From the NCBI GenBank assembly GCA_963580285.1, contig OY757024.1, forward strand, positions 120,714,045 through 120,778,044: DNA of 64,000 nucleotides, in the 5' to 3' direction. The number at the start of each line of letters is the position of its first letter. The stretch's first letter is position 1. This document shows positions 32,100 through 43,540 of this stretch, piece by piece. Under the pieces are notes generated by a model. That model was given only the letters and a program-made list of their open reading frames with translations. It did not search any database and had not been told where the DNA came from. Made by a program: the position numbers and the translations under genes. Source of the stretch: Lucinisca nassula (lineage: Eukaryota > Mollusca > Bivalvia > Lucinida > Lucinidae).

Positions 32100-32590
32100 T
32101 AAAGTAGAAGTAAAACAAAGATCAGGAATTGATACAATTAACTAACTCCACCCATAAAAGACACCAAAGGGAAAGAAATACAAACATTAAGCGACCAGAC
32201 CATAATGGAAACCTAAACAAAGGAAGGCCATAAGGACAGTTACTTTCCCACAAAATGGCCATATGGCCATTCAAAACCAAAAGACACAAGTGATACACAC
32301 AGTAAGTAACAAACAACAACATAAATAAATCGCCACAGAAGAGCCGCCTTGGAACGGTCAGTGGAGTCTCTTTCATAACAAAACAAGAACAGATCAGCCA
32401 CAAGGAATGCGACATTTGTACCAATTGGAATACCCACAATTATTTTAAATAACTTAGTACCAACTTTGCTTTTTTAATATTGACAAGTAGAAAGGTTAGA
32501 GTTTCACACACTTTCTGACATGACCTTAAAGTTTAATTTATATGCTCTGCAGAAGTGGAAGCACTTTTCTTACATTACATGCAAGATGGA
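32100..32590 (-). mobile_element. T-module fused in frame-like manner to RT fragment
   Basis: 32103-32367 is the T-module 3' half. 32368-32590 on minus reads GIPIGTNVAFLVADLFLFCY preceded by KVMSESV and HFCRAYK. The RT region is joined directly to the middle of the T-module, so everything between (finger-to-end RT) is deleted. Confidence 0.75.
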
Positions 32591-32593
32591 AAG

Positions 32594-32830
32594 TAGAAGT
32601 AAAACAAAGATCAGGAATTGATACAATTAACTTACTCCACCCATAAAAGACACCAAAGGGAAAGAAATACAAACACCAAGCGACCAGACCACAACGGAAA
32701 CCCAAACAAAGGAAGGCCATAAGGACAGTTACTTTCCCACAAAATGGCCATACGGCCATCCAAAACCAAAAGACACAAGTGATACACACAGCAAGTAACA
32801 AACAACAACATAAATAAATCGCCACATAAA
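32594..32830 (-). mobile_element. T-module copy
   Basis: Nearly identical to 32103-32345; runs from the terminal TTTACTTCTACTTT to GGCGATTTATTTATG. 32831-33180 beyond it is unrecognised. Confidence 0.8.
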
Positions 32831-33179
32831 TCCGCAGGAGTTGATGAACAACAAAATGCCTTAAGTGTGTACTGCAGCTTTTCTTTGGAAAATCTTGGTC
32901 GAACTGAAAACATACAAATGAGTGCTACAGGCTTGTATAACGCTTCCTTGACAGGTTTTGACATCTTTAAGATTGTATCTGCTCATGCATTTGTATAGTT
33001 GAAACCAAACATACTGTTTTATTCTACTGAGCCTGTGGTTAGGAACTTGGAAAATGTTAAACTACATATTTGGTCTGAAATACGAAACATTGATGTTTAG
33101 AAATATAACTGTTGAAAATATGCACGGATATGACTGATACTGTTACAGATGGGTGCTTAACGAAACAGATAAGATATAT

Positions 33180-33425
33180 AAATAGAAGTGAAGGCAATGA
33201 TCAGCAATCGATATAATTAACCCACAGCTCTTATTATAGACACCAAAGGGAGAGAAACACAAGCAGGAAACAGCTAGACCCCAATTGAAACACCAGTAAC
33301 GGAAAGCCGAAAGGACAGTTACTTTTCCACAAAGTGGATAATTGGATATCCAACACAAAATAACATAAGCGATACACACACTCAAAGACAAGCTATAACA
33401 AAAATAAACCGCTACAGACGAACCG
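33180..33425 (-). mobile_element. T-module copy, diverged
   Basis: Minus strand: GGCGGTTCGTCTGTAGCGG ... GGTGTCTATAATAAGAGCTG ... TGATCATTGCCTTCACTTC. Confidence 0.75.
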
Positions 33426-33611
33426 CCTAAAATCTACAAAATCCATACACAACATTAGTCAAGTCATACATCATAAATTATCAAATGCAGTGAATTCCTG
33501 GTTAACGGCACCGGTTTTAAAATAGTGTACTTTAGAAAACTATCATTTCTAATAGGCTAGGCAAATGCATGAATCAGATATTCAGTTTAACAAATAAATA
33601 CCCATCTTTAT

Positions 33612-33755
33612 GCAAGTGCCAGCCTCGGTAGCTCAGTCGGATTAGAGAGGAGGAAGCGGGTTCGATACCTGCCGAGGTCGGCAAGAGTCTTTCGCTGAGA
33701 TTGATGATGAAATCCGTTCTACGGCCATCCTTTCCCTTCCGCTGATCCAAGAAAT
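33612..33755 (+). mobile_element. tRNA-derived SINE, second family
   Basis: GCCTCGGTAGCTCAGTCGG (A box) and GCGGGTTCGATACCTGCCG (B box) form a tRNA-like head; the body GGCAAGAGTCTTTCGCTGAG follows. Inserted next to a T-module 3' end. Confidence 0.75.
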
Positions 33756-33756
33756 A

Positions 33757-34735
33757 AAAGTAGAGGCAATGGTCAGGAATCGATACAATTAACCAATAGC
33801 TCCCATCAGAGACACCAAAGGGAAAGAAACACAAACATGCAACAACAGACCTAATGGAAACACCAACAGCGGAAAGCCCAAAGGACAGTTACTTTCCCAC
33901 AAAATGGCCAATAGGTTATCCAAAATAAAATAACACAAGCGACACAAACACCTGAAGACAAACCTTAACAAAAATAAATCGCGACAGAAGAACTGCATTG
34001 GAACGATCAGCGGAAACAAATTCCACTGGGGGCTTAAATCGATTTTACGTGGCCACAATCCTCGCCTTATTTCCATCGCGATTTAGACAAATAATTTGTT
34101 AAGTCCGCATGAAGGCCTCCTAACTCATCAGTGCAACATCTCCGTGAACACAATTAATCAAACAACAACAGAGATAAAACAACGGTAAGGACTCGACAGC
34201 AAGAAACCACTGAAATGCTGGAGCAAAAGAAAACCAACAGTTAGACCCCGATGGGCCCGACCAGAGGCAGAGCATCAGGCATTAGCCAACATTACCTTGA
34301 ATTAGATCTCTCTAATTCTCAATAAAGCCTTGACACTGGAACCGCCATAGAATCTGAGGCTGACCCACCGGCGTGCAATTAAAGAGGGAAGCAAAGTTGT
34401 CAACCGTGATTGGGTCAACTACCATACATGCAGTCTGTCGTATAACATTTATGTTGTACCCAAACTGTTTATATCGAAGAAAGATTTTACGAAATTGGGT
34501 GCCGAAGTCATTGCGGTTATAAATTTTTCTGAATTTGTATACTAAGTCACCATAAAATTCGGGTTCCGATAGACCTTGTTGCAGAAGAGATTTAAGTCCA
34601 GTTAGACTTAGGCAGTTGTCAGTTTCTGGCGACAGAATGTGCACTGTACTGGTTAACAGCTTACGTATAAGCCTGTCCAGGAAAAGTGTGGATAGCAAAT
34701 TACCGACTTACTCAAAATTGACCTAAATAGTGTTG
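33757..34735 (-). mobile_element. RT C-terminus plus full T-module
   Basis: On minus: RT segment SLLQQGLSEPEFYGDLVYKF ... QTACMVVDPITVDNFASLFN to FNCTPVG (34617-34350), then the T-module to 33757. Upstream (34618-34735) the RT is replaced by the dispersed repeat also found at 11565-11690. This copy shows the junction between coding region and 3' tail best. Confidence 0.8.
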
Positions 34736-34999
34736 CCTAAATAATACAAACAAACAACCTCCATGCAAGTTGACCCGCCCACCACCACCACCCCTGTATA
34801 CACATTCGCAGAAACGCACGCAATGCAAACGTACTAAAGAATTTTTGTGTCTCAATTTAAAGATGAAATATACTTCCATTCTTTGTTGTCCATTGACTTT
34901 GATACTATGTTAATAATAATATTTCGCACGAGCCCATCGGCTTTAGGGGATGCATACCTATGGGGCGCCGTTTTACTATCAAGTCCGTTTTAAATTAGA
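34736..34999. other. No gene recognised
   Basis: Unique sequence with a C-rich patch (cccgcccaccaccaccacccc) at about 34773-34795. Confidence 0.4.
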
Positions 35000-35002
35000 T
35001 AC

Positions 35003-35203
35003 CCATAAATCGAATTATGGATATCCATAATTCGATTTATGGATATCCATAAATCAGCCGAATAATGGATATCCATAATTCGAATTATGGATATCCATAA
35101 ATCGAATTATGGATATCCATAATTCGATTAATGGATATCATTAATTCAGATCGATTTATGGATATCCATAATTCGATTTTTATCTATAATTCGAATTATG
35201 GAC
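35003..35203. repeat. Array of TGGATATCCA palindromes
   Basis: About nine units of AATTATGGATATCCATAATT or close variants joined by CGA/TCG. Each unit is palindromic about the GATATC site. Confidence 0.9.
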
Positions 35204-35584
35204 GTTGTGAAAACGACTTCGCTAAGGTTTTTACTTTCAGTTTCGACCTGACTGGTCCAATTGTACACACGATTATCCTGTCCGCAGCTAAAAGGAGGCC
35301 AAAATTGATTAGCCGTCTAAATATTGATATCATAGTTACTCAAGTGCTTTAAGCATTGCATCAACGCAAAATCAAGCGCCTATGAACTTTGAATGAAAAA
35401 AAGAGTACCCGTTGTCACGTTTGCGACACGTATGCGGTGTTACGGGTTACCGGAAAATACGTACCGTACCCTCAAAAATGAGCCCATATTCAGTACGTGT
35501 AATTTTTCCATTCCATATTTAGGAAAAACGGACCCGTAATTAACGGCTGTACGACCCTAATCTGGAGCACTGTTTATAGTCTAT
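35204..35584. other. No gene recognised
   Basis: Unique. Short inverted words around acgtaccgtacc at about 35460 only. Confidence 0.4.
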
Positions 35585-36788
35585 GATCCTCTTTTTATTT
35601 GATATATTTGCAGATCATGTTTAGCTATATCATCTATCTTATTGATAGCATAATTTACATGACATTAATACCTTAAATTGTGGTCTTGACAAGGAAAATT
35701 TGTTTTTCAGGGTTTTTTTTTTTTTTACTTTTAAAAAATACCCTCATTTTCTTATCGGAAAGCTGTCAACCTGCTTGTATTTCGTAGTTTTGTGGATCGC
35801 ATGTAGATACTGACACTATCATATCTAGCTCAAAAGCTACTGTAATTGTGTGATCTTTACACAACTAATGATTCTGCAGGATATTGTAATGCTTAATTTT
35901 TAAACGACTTCTATATTCTTGTATGAAAATTAAGAAGAGAAACGATCAGAAACTGATAAAATCATATCCCAAATTCTTCTCACAATATCGCTAGGAAAGA
36001 AGCCAAAACACGAAGCGACAACAGTTGACAAAACGGACAACAGACAAAGCGAGTCAGTATCTCTTTCCCAAACAGTTGGTGACTTGCAAGATCTTATCCT
36101 AACTACAAAGGAGCAACATACATAATGGGACAAATAATCAGACATTAAACTGGAATGACAAACGTAACTAAAAACGAACAATCGAAAAGGGGGAAGAATT
36201 AGAATAATCAAAGTAACAACATGTATTATTAGGGAAAGAATCAGATCCACCAATGCAAAACATGAAGGAACCACAGCAAAAGCACCGACTTGGAATGGTC
36301 AGTAAAAATTACTAGTGAACAATAATATACCATTATAACACCTTTTTCCGCAGATATTAAGTATAACAACATCTACATGGGTGACATCACTGACATGTTC
36401 ATATCTAGCAAAGTAGGTATTTTAATGTTTGCGACTTTCATTAAAAAAGATGTTTCGCCTGTTTCTTTTTTTTAGTTTTGACACGACCCTCATTTTTTAT
36501 ATGGATGGTGACACCGAACCCCTATATTTATTTCTTGTTTTGGTACACCACATATATATACAAGCTGTCTTAGTATTACCAACATTTCTATCACAGAAGT
36601 TACTTAAATTTTCGAAGTACAGGAAAACGTTATTTATAACACTTTTTAACAAAAATGTATAGATTATACAGAAATTGGCCAGTTATGGTCATTTTTCTGT
36701 TATAATCTGCACAGTTTAGGGATCGATTTTGAAACCGTGTTATATCCAAAAATGGCATCATGAATTGCGCTATAAAAAGATATATATG

Positions 36789-37024
36789 AGCCAGCGCATG
36801 ACAAAACCTACACTAAGACATGTGCGCCCAACAAAGACTCAGATCAGCGTGCGCATCCATGCAGTCTGATCGGACCCTTCGTTGTGCGCTCTAAGGATAC
36901 CTTAGGGCACAATGCTCTTTCATGCAGCCAGAGAAGTCTCTGGTTAGACTATATAGATACGCAGGCTGATCTGAGTCTTCGATGGGCGCACATGTCTTAT
37001 TGTCGGTTTTGTCATGCGCTAGTT
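36789..37024. mobile_element. Family M MITE (AGCGCATGACAAAAC ends), copy 1
   Basis: 236 bp with inverted ends AGCCAGCGCATGACAAAACC and GGTTTTGTCATGCGCTAGTT. An internal palindrome includes GACTCAGATCAGC..GCTGATCTGAGTC. Block A' lacks it at the same position (ttatat / atgcag near 43978). Confidence 0.85.
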
Positions 37025-37172
37025 AATATGCAGTTTTCTCCTTATTTTTCAGGGAAAATTAGATATGAGATAACATATGAAATGTCTGCTCTGCTGCCAA
37101 ATTTTATATTCTCTGAAAATTTATAGTAAAAATAGATTGCCGTCTGATCAGGAATTAGCTAATGTGTTTTAA

Positions 37173-37393
37173 CCCATTTCAGACAGGTAACCCCTAAACG
37201 GGTACCGTGGCAAACAGTGCAGGCCAAGATCAGGCGCCGCAGAACACGGCGTCTGATCAGGGCCTCCACAGTTTGCTAAACGTTCAGTCATTTTCCAAAT
37301 CCATTTCGAAGATGACACAACCTGACACCCCTAAATTTTGAAATGGACTCCTGCTATATATAAGGAGGAAGATTTCATATGGTACAAAAAGGG
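37173..37393. mobile_element. TTAA-bounded MITE with palindromic core, copy 2
   Basis: TTAA at 37169-37172 and 37394-37397. Ends CCCATTTCAGACAGG and AAAAAGGG. The core has GTGCAGGCCAAGATCAGGCGCC / GGCGTCTGATCAGGGCCTCCAC-type arms. Confidence 0.75.
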
Positions 37394-37449
37394 TTAATAA
37401 ATGATCTCATTGTCTTCGACTGGCATGTTTTGTTTTTCTCCAATTCCAG

Positions 37450-37683
37450 GATTGCTAGGTATGCCTGGATTGAGAGGCGATATACTTATATTGAGAGATG
37501 CTGATGGCCCCAAGGGGGAATCAGGTCCCACTCGTCCGCCAGGTCTTAATGGACTTAAGGAACAGAAAGGAGAGCCCGGGCTGTCTAGAAGAGATGGAAT
37601 ACCAGGACAGAAGGGAGAAACAGGAATATCAGGAGTAGGCCTGCCGGGGATGAAGGGTACGCTAGGATTTCCTGGCGAGGAAG
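37450..37683 (+). CDS. Collagen-like triple-helix exon, partial gene
   Basis: A pyrimidine-rich stretch and CAG at 37447-37449 precede the exon, and GGAAG/GTAAAG follows at 37683/37684. Both boundaries split a Gly codon after its first base, so the 234-bp exon is phase 1-1 and can be skipped or duplicated without frameshift. It encodes Gly-X-Y repeats (GMPGLRG, GEPG, DGIPGQKGE, GLPGMKGTLGFPGEEG), known from fibrillar and non-fibrillar collagens. Several glycine positions are replaced (DILILRDA, TRP, KEQ, SRR). No neighbouring collagen exon is seen. It may be a decaying captured exon or part of a gene with long introns. Confidence 0.55.
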
Positions 37684-38029
37684 GTAAAGTCACAGTGCTA
37701 GTCTAATCCCGTTAGTCATCTTTTCAGGGTGTGTTAAATGCAGCAAAAGGAGAAATGCAACGACCTCAGATTAAATATGCTAAGTTTAATTTAAGACATA
37801 GTGGAATTCACACACATGGTACATGCATTTCATATGAAATTTTTGGAACGTGCCTTTGGTGAGTGTCATAAATATTATTTGGCATGACTATGCATTTTAT
37901 GTAACGAGCCTTTATCGAGTTTCATAAATTTCGAATGAAATGACTATGCACTTTATGAACCGAGCTTTTTGCGAGTTTCATGTATTTCACATGAAATGTC
38001 TTTGAGTGTGAGGTTCTTTCTATCCTATA

Positions 38030-38600
38030 TCATCTTTGACTTTCAATTATGACATAATTCGTATGAAAAATGATTCTTTCCAGCAGCCTATGACATTTTT
38101 CATGAATCATGTAGTTAATGACCACATCTGTCATTCAGCTGTTACAGAAGGCCAAGAAAAGCTTTCTACGTTATATTGGTTATCTAAACGTAAAAAAGGC
38201 CATATTATTGCAACTTCAAGCTTTTGTACTACCACTGAAATTTCTTAATTATTGCATGCATGCCTTATCGCCATCCAAAACGTGATTAAATATCTGGACA
38301 AAGTCTTTGAAAGGTCAGGGAGAATATGTTCTATGCAAGGGATATTCGCTGGAAGCAAAGAGTACCCCGCAGAACAGAAATGTGCGACGGGCACAAGTAT
38401 TTCCGGGCCAGCCAAGCTAGTTTCGGCCAATTTGGCTTCATCAGTGATACTCAAATATTTTAAAAATTTCACAATGGAATCCATGATCCCTAAGGACAAG
38501 AAAATGAAAACTGTTAACTGTGAAACATTATTATGAAATCCGTTTTGGTCCATAAAATTCCAATAAGTTGTAAATAAAATAAAACCAGCCTTTTTATGCT
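38030..38600 (+). pseudogene. RT element N-terminal segment interrupted by hammerhead unit
   Basis: VNDHICHSAVTEGQEK, LYWLSKRKKGHII, SSFCTTTEIS then KYLDKVFERSGR match 26778-26925 and 55075-55310. The hammerhead unit (about 38328-38540) separates it from the continuation (ttttggtccataaaattcc). Downstream RT sequence is absent. Confidence 0.7.
38405..38449 (-). ncRNA. Hammerhead motif, inactivated
   Basis: CTGATGA and GAAA remain, but the first stem II pair is A-C and the cleavage triplet is GGC instead of GTC. Confidence 0.6.
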
Positions 38601-38817
38601 TTTAGTCTGTCTACTCATGGTTTTTTCACGCTTTATACTACACTTCTAGCATGTTATCAGTATCCCTTGTACTTATCTTTGAGCTGTCAGTTTGTTACTT
38701 CTTTGAAAGTATGCAGGACGCTTCGTAAAGTGCTATCTGTAGGAACAAAAGCGTTCTCCTCTATTTGTGCAGCCTGTGACTGGCTTGAACCTAATCCTGG
38801 ACCCGAGCGGTTAAATT

Positions 38818-40150
38818 TCCCTGTGTCATCTGTGAGAAGGCGGTACGATGGAACTCACTAGGAGTCTGTGGTGATATCTGTGACAGGTGGTATCATCAGG
38901 ATTGCATAGGGATGTTGGAAGGAGTCTACAGCGCACATAGAAACATAAGCTGTTGTGACATCTGTGACAGGTGGTTTAATCAGGATTGCATGGGGATGTT
39001 TGAAGGAGTCTACAGCGCACATAGAAACATAAGCTGTTGTGACATCTGTGGCAGGTGGTTTAATCAGGATTGCATGGGGATGTTGGAAGGAATCTACAGC
39101 GCACATAGAAACATAAGCTGCTGTGACATCTGTTACAGGTGGTATCATCAGGATTGCGTGGGGATGTCAGACGGAGTCTACAGCGCACATGGAAACATAA
39201 GCTGTTGTGATATCTGTGACAGGTGGTATCATCAGGATTGCGTGGGGATGTTGGAAGGAGTCTACAGAGCACATAGAAACATAAGCTGCTGTGACATCTG
39301 TGACAGGTGGTATCATCAGGATTGCGTGGGGATGTTGGAAGGAGTCTACAGAGCACCTAGAAACATAAGCTGTTGTGACATCTGTGACAGGTGGTATCAT
39401 CAGGATTGCGTGGGGATGTTGGAAGGAGTCTACAGAGCACATAGAAACATAAGCTGCTGTGACATCTGTGACAGGTGGTTTAATCAGGATTACATGGGGA
39501 TGTTGGAAGGAGTCTACAGCGCACATAGAAACATAAGCTGTTGTGACATCTGTGACAGGTGGTTTAATCAGGATTGCGTGGGGATGTTGGAAGGAGTCTA
39601 CAGCGCACATAGAAACATAAGCTGTTGTGACATCTGTGACAGGTGGTTTAATCAGGATTGCATGGGGATGTTGGAAGGAGTCTACAGCGCACATAGAAAC
39701 ATAAGCTGTTGTGATATCTGTGACAGGTGGTATCATCAGGATTGCATGGGGATGTTGGAAGGAGTCTACAGCGCACATAGAAACATAAGCTGTTGTGACA
39801 TCTGTGACAGGTGGTTTAATCAGGATTGCATGGGGATGTTGGAAGGAGTCTACAGCGCACATAGAAATATAAGCTGTTGTGACATCTGTGACAGGTGGTT
39901 TCATCAGGATTGCGTGGGGATGTCGGAAGGAGTCTACAGCGCACATAGAAACATAAACTGTTGTGATATCTGTGACAGGTGGTATCATCAGGATTGCGTG
40001 GGGATGTTGGAAGGAGTCTACAGCGCACACAGAAACATAAGCTGCTGTTATATCTGTGACAGGTGGTTTCATGAGGATCGCATGGGGCTGTCAGAAGGAA
40101 TTTACAGCGAACATAGAAACATAAGCTGTTGTGACAACTGTGGCAGATGA
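38818..40150 (+). CDS. PHD-finger domain with tandem half-finger expansion
   Basis: The open frame enters at CVIC-E (first zinc pair, about 38821), passes GDICDRWYHQDC, then about 15 in-frame units of 28 residues carrying CDICDRW(F/Y)(N/H)QDC and LEGVYSAHRNIS, until a stop at 40148-40150. Further units with shifts and stops run to 40500, where the final CxxC (as GFYCG) is met. A normal PHD finger has four zinc-ligand pairs; here the second CxxC and the HxxC/W part are repeated while the last pair is reached once. Function of the product is unknown, and it may simply be untranslated. Confidence 0.6.
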
Positions 40151-40470
40151 ATTCGTCAGGATTGCATGGGGATATTGGAAGGAGACAACAGCGCACATAG
40201 AAACATAAGCTGCTGATACATCTTTAGCAGGTGGTTTCGTCAGGATTGCATGGGATGTTGGATGGAGTCTACAGCGCACATAGAAACATAAGCTGGGAGT
40301 GACATCTGTGACAGGTGGTATCATTAGGATTGCATAGGGATGTTGGAAGGAATCTACAGCGCACATAGAAACATAAGCTGTTGTGACATCTGTGACAGGT
40401 GGTTTCATCAGGATTGCATGGGGATGTCAGAAGGAATTTACAGCGGACATAGAAACATTAGCTGGGAGGG
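38870..40470 (+). repeat. 84-bp minisatellite, ~19 units
   Basis: Period 84 bp = 28 codons, with strong homogeneity (typically 1-6 differences per unit) and alternating variants TTTAATCAG / TATCATCAG / TTTCATCAG. Long minus-strand frames are a by-product. Confidence 0.9.
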
Positions 40471-40654
40471 CTTCTACTGCGGCGTACCCGATTTTAACAC
40501 ATGCCTGTTTGATATGACAGTTTTTGAAACAGAGCAAAATCCTTCTCGTACTTGAATGACACCTGTAATACTGAGACATCAGACTTAATTTTCACTAACC
40601 TAGTTGCAACTTCATTTCCAAACAAAGTTACAACTGGCTGTACAGACTCTAGTC

Positions 40655-40933
40655 CATTACGACAACACATCCGTTTGATATAGTGCATTTTTTATACCTC
40701 AAAAAAGGTAATTTTTCTGATGAAAACTTGTGATATTTTTCTTATTTATACACAGAACATAGGTTTTGGGTGCTCGTTAGAACCGCCTCATTGAGGCGGT
40801 TCTAACAAGTACCCACAACCTATGTCTTTGAGCAGGAATAAAGAAAATATTGTTTACCCCCTTAAACCCCAGTTTTCCCTATACAAAGTGGGGTTTAGGG
40901 GGGTCTTCATTTCACGGACTTGTTCACGTGATG
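40655..40933. mobile_element. Family H MITE, copy 11, inside LINE copy I
   Basis: CATTACGACAACACATCC ... TTGTTCACGTGATG. The flanks (actctagtc / catccactacc) rejoin to the uninterrupted sequence at about 57146-57160, showing at most 1 bp duplicated. Confidence 0.9.
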
Positions 40934-41079
40934 CATCCACTACCAGTCTATCAAGACACCATGTAAACAGGTCCAGTTCCAGAAAATAATTCAGTCAATT
41001 AGAGCAGCGTGCGAAGGGATTCATCAGCCAGCTAACTTCCATGCTATTGTAAAAGACTGGAGAGAATACAGCGAATTGG

Positions 41080-41346
41080 TTTCGTTTTTTGTTTGATTTG
41101 AGGTTTAACGTTCCCGTCAACACTATTGAGGTCATTTTGGAGACGTTGCTTCCAATTTTTGGGACTTTTACCCGACATTGAGATGAAATGACATCTCAAT
41201 ACCTGCCGCCCAATACTCGCAGCAGTTTTCCAGGGCAGGCTTAGACCTAAGCAGATTACCAGTACTAATGTGCGGTCGGTATCAGCTCTGCGTGGAAGCA
41301 TCGTGCTGCCCAAATATTTCTCCAAGCCCCTATGGAGGGGGCGATC
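41080..41346 (+). mobile_element. Family S SINE-like element with 12-bp target duplication
   Basis: ACAGCGAATTGG lies at 41068-41079 and 41347-41358. The body is family S (TTTGAGGTTTAACGTTCCCG ... CCCCTATGGAGGGGGCG). Confidence 0.9.
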
Positions 41347-41358
41347 ACAGCGAATTGG

Positions 41359-41974
41359 TGATTGTTTAGCTGAAAAAACTCACTTAACTCGCGTTCTGCG
41401 CTAAAATTGTTTGTTTCCTTATCCGATCGCAGCTGGCGAATAAGGCCTCTCAAAGACAAAATGCGGTGTAAGGCATTTATAAAGGATATCGTGCCAAGAA
41501 AGTTAGCTATTTCCAAGTGCGCAGCTCTGCTAGTGAAAAAGAAAATATGACATCATCACGCTTAAGCTCATTTCGTCTTTCTTTGACTATAAAAGGACAA
41601 AAGTAATCCAAACAACAATATAAAAACGGTGAAGCGGGGTTTACTCTGTCGAATAATAGATCTTCCATTTTTTGCTCCTGGGTCATATTTCGCAGTTTTC
41701 GGCAAGTACTGTTATGATAAACAGCATAGGACAGGGATGAACTACAGCCTAACATCCAGTATGAATGAGGATTGCATGTCTTTATTTCATATTTTGTCAG
41801 ATCATATAAAGAAGCAATGAAGCTTATTTAATATGTGTTGGCTCGGTAGAAATAGTTTTCGGAATGCAATTCTTAATTTGGAAAAGGCTCCATTCTTAAT
41901 TGATCTTATTTTTGTGATTTTTTGCATATCTAGTCAACTTTTGAATCGACCATTTTATTGTTTTATGAACTATG
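41359..41974. other. No gene recognised
   Basis: Unique between family S and block A'. The minus frames at 41265-41516 and 41507-41755 have no domain signature. Confidence 0.4.
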
Positions 41975-42765
41975 GTCCCCTTTTTATTTGATATATTTGC
42001 AGATCATGTTTAGCTATATCATCTATCTTAGTGAAAACATAATTTACATGACATAATTCTTTTAATTGTGATCTTGACAAAAAAAAACTGTTTTTCGGTT
42101 ATTTTTTACTTTTAAAAAGACCCACATTTTCTTATCGGAAAGCTGTCAACCTGTTTGTAGTTCGTAGTTTTATGGATCACATGTACATACAACACCTTTC
42201 TATGTGACATGATCATATCTAGCTCAGAAGCTACTGTAATTGTGTGATCTTTACAAAAATAATGATTTTGCAGGACATTGTAATGCTTAATTTTGAAACG
42301 ACTTCTTTTTTCTTGTATGGAAATTAAAAAGGAAAACGATCAGGAACTGACACGTACATTCAGATCCCAAATTCTTCTCACAATATCACTAGGAAAAGAA
42401 GCCAAAATACGGAGCGACGATATATACATAACAAAACGGACAACAGGCAAACCGAGTCAGTATCTCTTTCCCAAACAGGTGGTGACTTGCAATATCGAAT
42501 CCTAACTACAAAGGAGCAATATACATAATGGGACAAATACTCAGACATTAAACTGGAAGGACAAACCTAACTAAAATGAACAAACGAAAGGGGGGGAATA
42601 AGAATAATCAAAGTAACAACATGTATGATTAGGGAAAGAATCAGAACCTCCAACACAAAACATGAAGGAACCACAGCAAAAGTACCGACTTGATACGGTC
42701 AGTAAAAGTTACAAGTGAATATTATTAGCCTATTATAAAACTATTTTTCAGCAGTTAATACGTAT

Positions 42766-43112
42766 TTATCATAAGACTGTCGAGAGTGTAATAACGCCAT
42801 GTAATATTTTCGATATTCCACTAGTGAATTTAATATGCAAATTAATGTCCCGTAACGTTACATGTACGACGTCCTTAACGACTTCGCGTTTACCTATGGC
42901 GGAATATTGATATTTTTGTATACAATAGTGAATTAATGCGTTTTAAATGTCATATGATAAATAGAATCTTGCATTCGTGCTCATGTATTATTGAATTTAT
43001 TAAACACGTTGAGGAAAAGGGATAAAATGCCGGCAAAGCCTTGCATTTTAACTCCTTTCCTTAACTCGTTTTATAAATTCAATAACACGTGAACATTCAT
43101 GTAAGATCCTCA
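42766..43112 (-). mobile_element. Family K MITE, copy 2
   Basis: Inverse of 43191-43540: starts TATCATAAGACTGTCGAGAG and ends CATGTAAGATCCTC; central hairpin with TTTATTAAACACGTTGAGG. Confidence 0.8.
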
Positions 43113-43190
43113 TTAAACATCATCTATATGGGTGACATGTTCATATCTAGCAAAGCAGTTATTTTTTCATGTTTGTAAATTTTCATTAAA

Positions 43191-43540
43191 TAGAGGATCT
43201 TACATGACTGTTCATGTATTATCGAATTTATTAAACGAGTTGAGAAAAAGGGATAAAAAGCGAGGCTTTTTATCCCTTTTCCTCAACGGGTTTCATAAAT
43301 CCAATAATACATGAGCACGAATGCAAGATTCTATTTATCATATGATATTAAAACGCATTTTATTCACGTGCTGTTGAGAAAAATGTCAATATTCCGTCAT
43401 CAGTAAACGCGACGTCGTCATTGACGTCGTACATGTAACGTTACGGGGCGTATCTAGCTAATTCGCATATTTAATCCACTAGTGGATTATCGAATTTATT
43501 ATATGGCGTTATTACACTCTCAGACGCGACGTCATATGAT
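43191..43540 (+). mobile_element. Family K MITE, copy 3
   Basis: TAGAGGATCTTACATGAC ... GACGCGACGTCATATGAT. The flanks ttcattaaa and aaaagttgctttacc rejoin to match block A near 36440. Confidence 0.85.

Larger units (their letters stand above)
35585..38600 (+). repeat. Paralogous block A (segmental repeat)
   Basis: Matches block A' (41975-45050) and, in its second half, block A'' (53795-55800). Shared landmarks: gatcatgtttagctatatcatctatctta; a diverged T-like module on minus (35930-36310 / 42295-42715); ggccagttatggtcatttttctgttataatc; the collagen-like exon; and an RT N-terminal segment with a hammerhead unit (A and A'' only). Each copy has its own later insertions. Confidence 0.85.
38640..41003 (+). 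mobile_element. Non-LTR retrotransposon copy I, 5' half
   Basis: Contains the upstream region (LSCQFVTSLKVCRTL), the PHD finger with its repeat expansion (38818-40500), then CLFDMTVFE and decayed sequence to 41003 (ctaccagtctatcaagacacc..., as at 57158). Interrupted by a family H MITE at 40655-40933. Confidence 0.75.

Noticed and set aside
33612..33690. Functional tRNA gene at gcctcggtagctcagtcgg
   Set aside because: No convincing anticodon and acceptor stems, and the SINE-like extension follows.
37394..37693. Minus-strand proline-rich frame opposite the collagen exon
   Set aside because: Mirror of the Gly-X-Y codons; splice signals are on the plus strand only.
39167..40072. 301-codon minus-strand frame opposite the PHD array
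   Set aside because: Created by the 84-bp periodicity; the plus-strand frame has the zinc-ligand pattern and continues into recognised LINE sequence.
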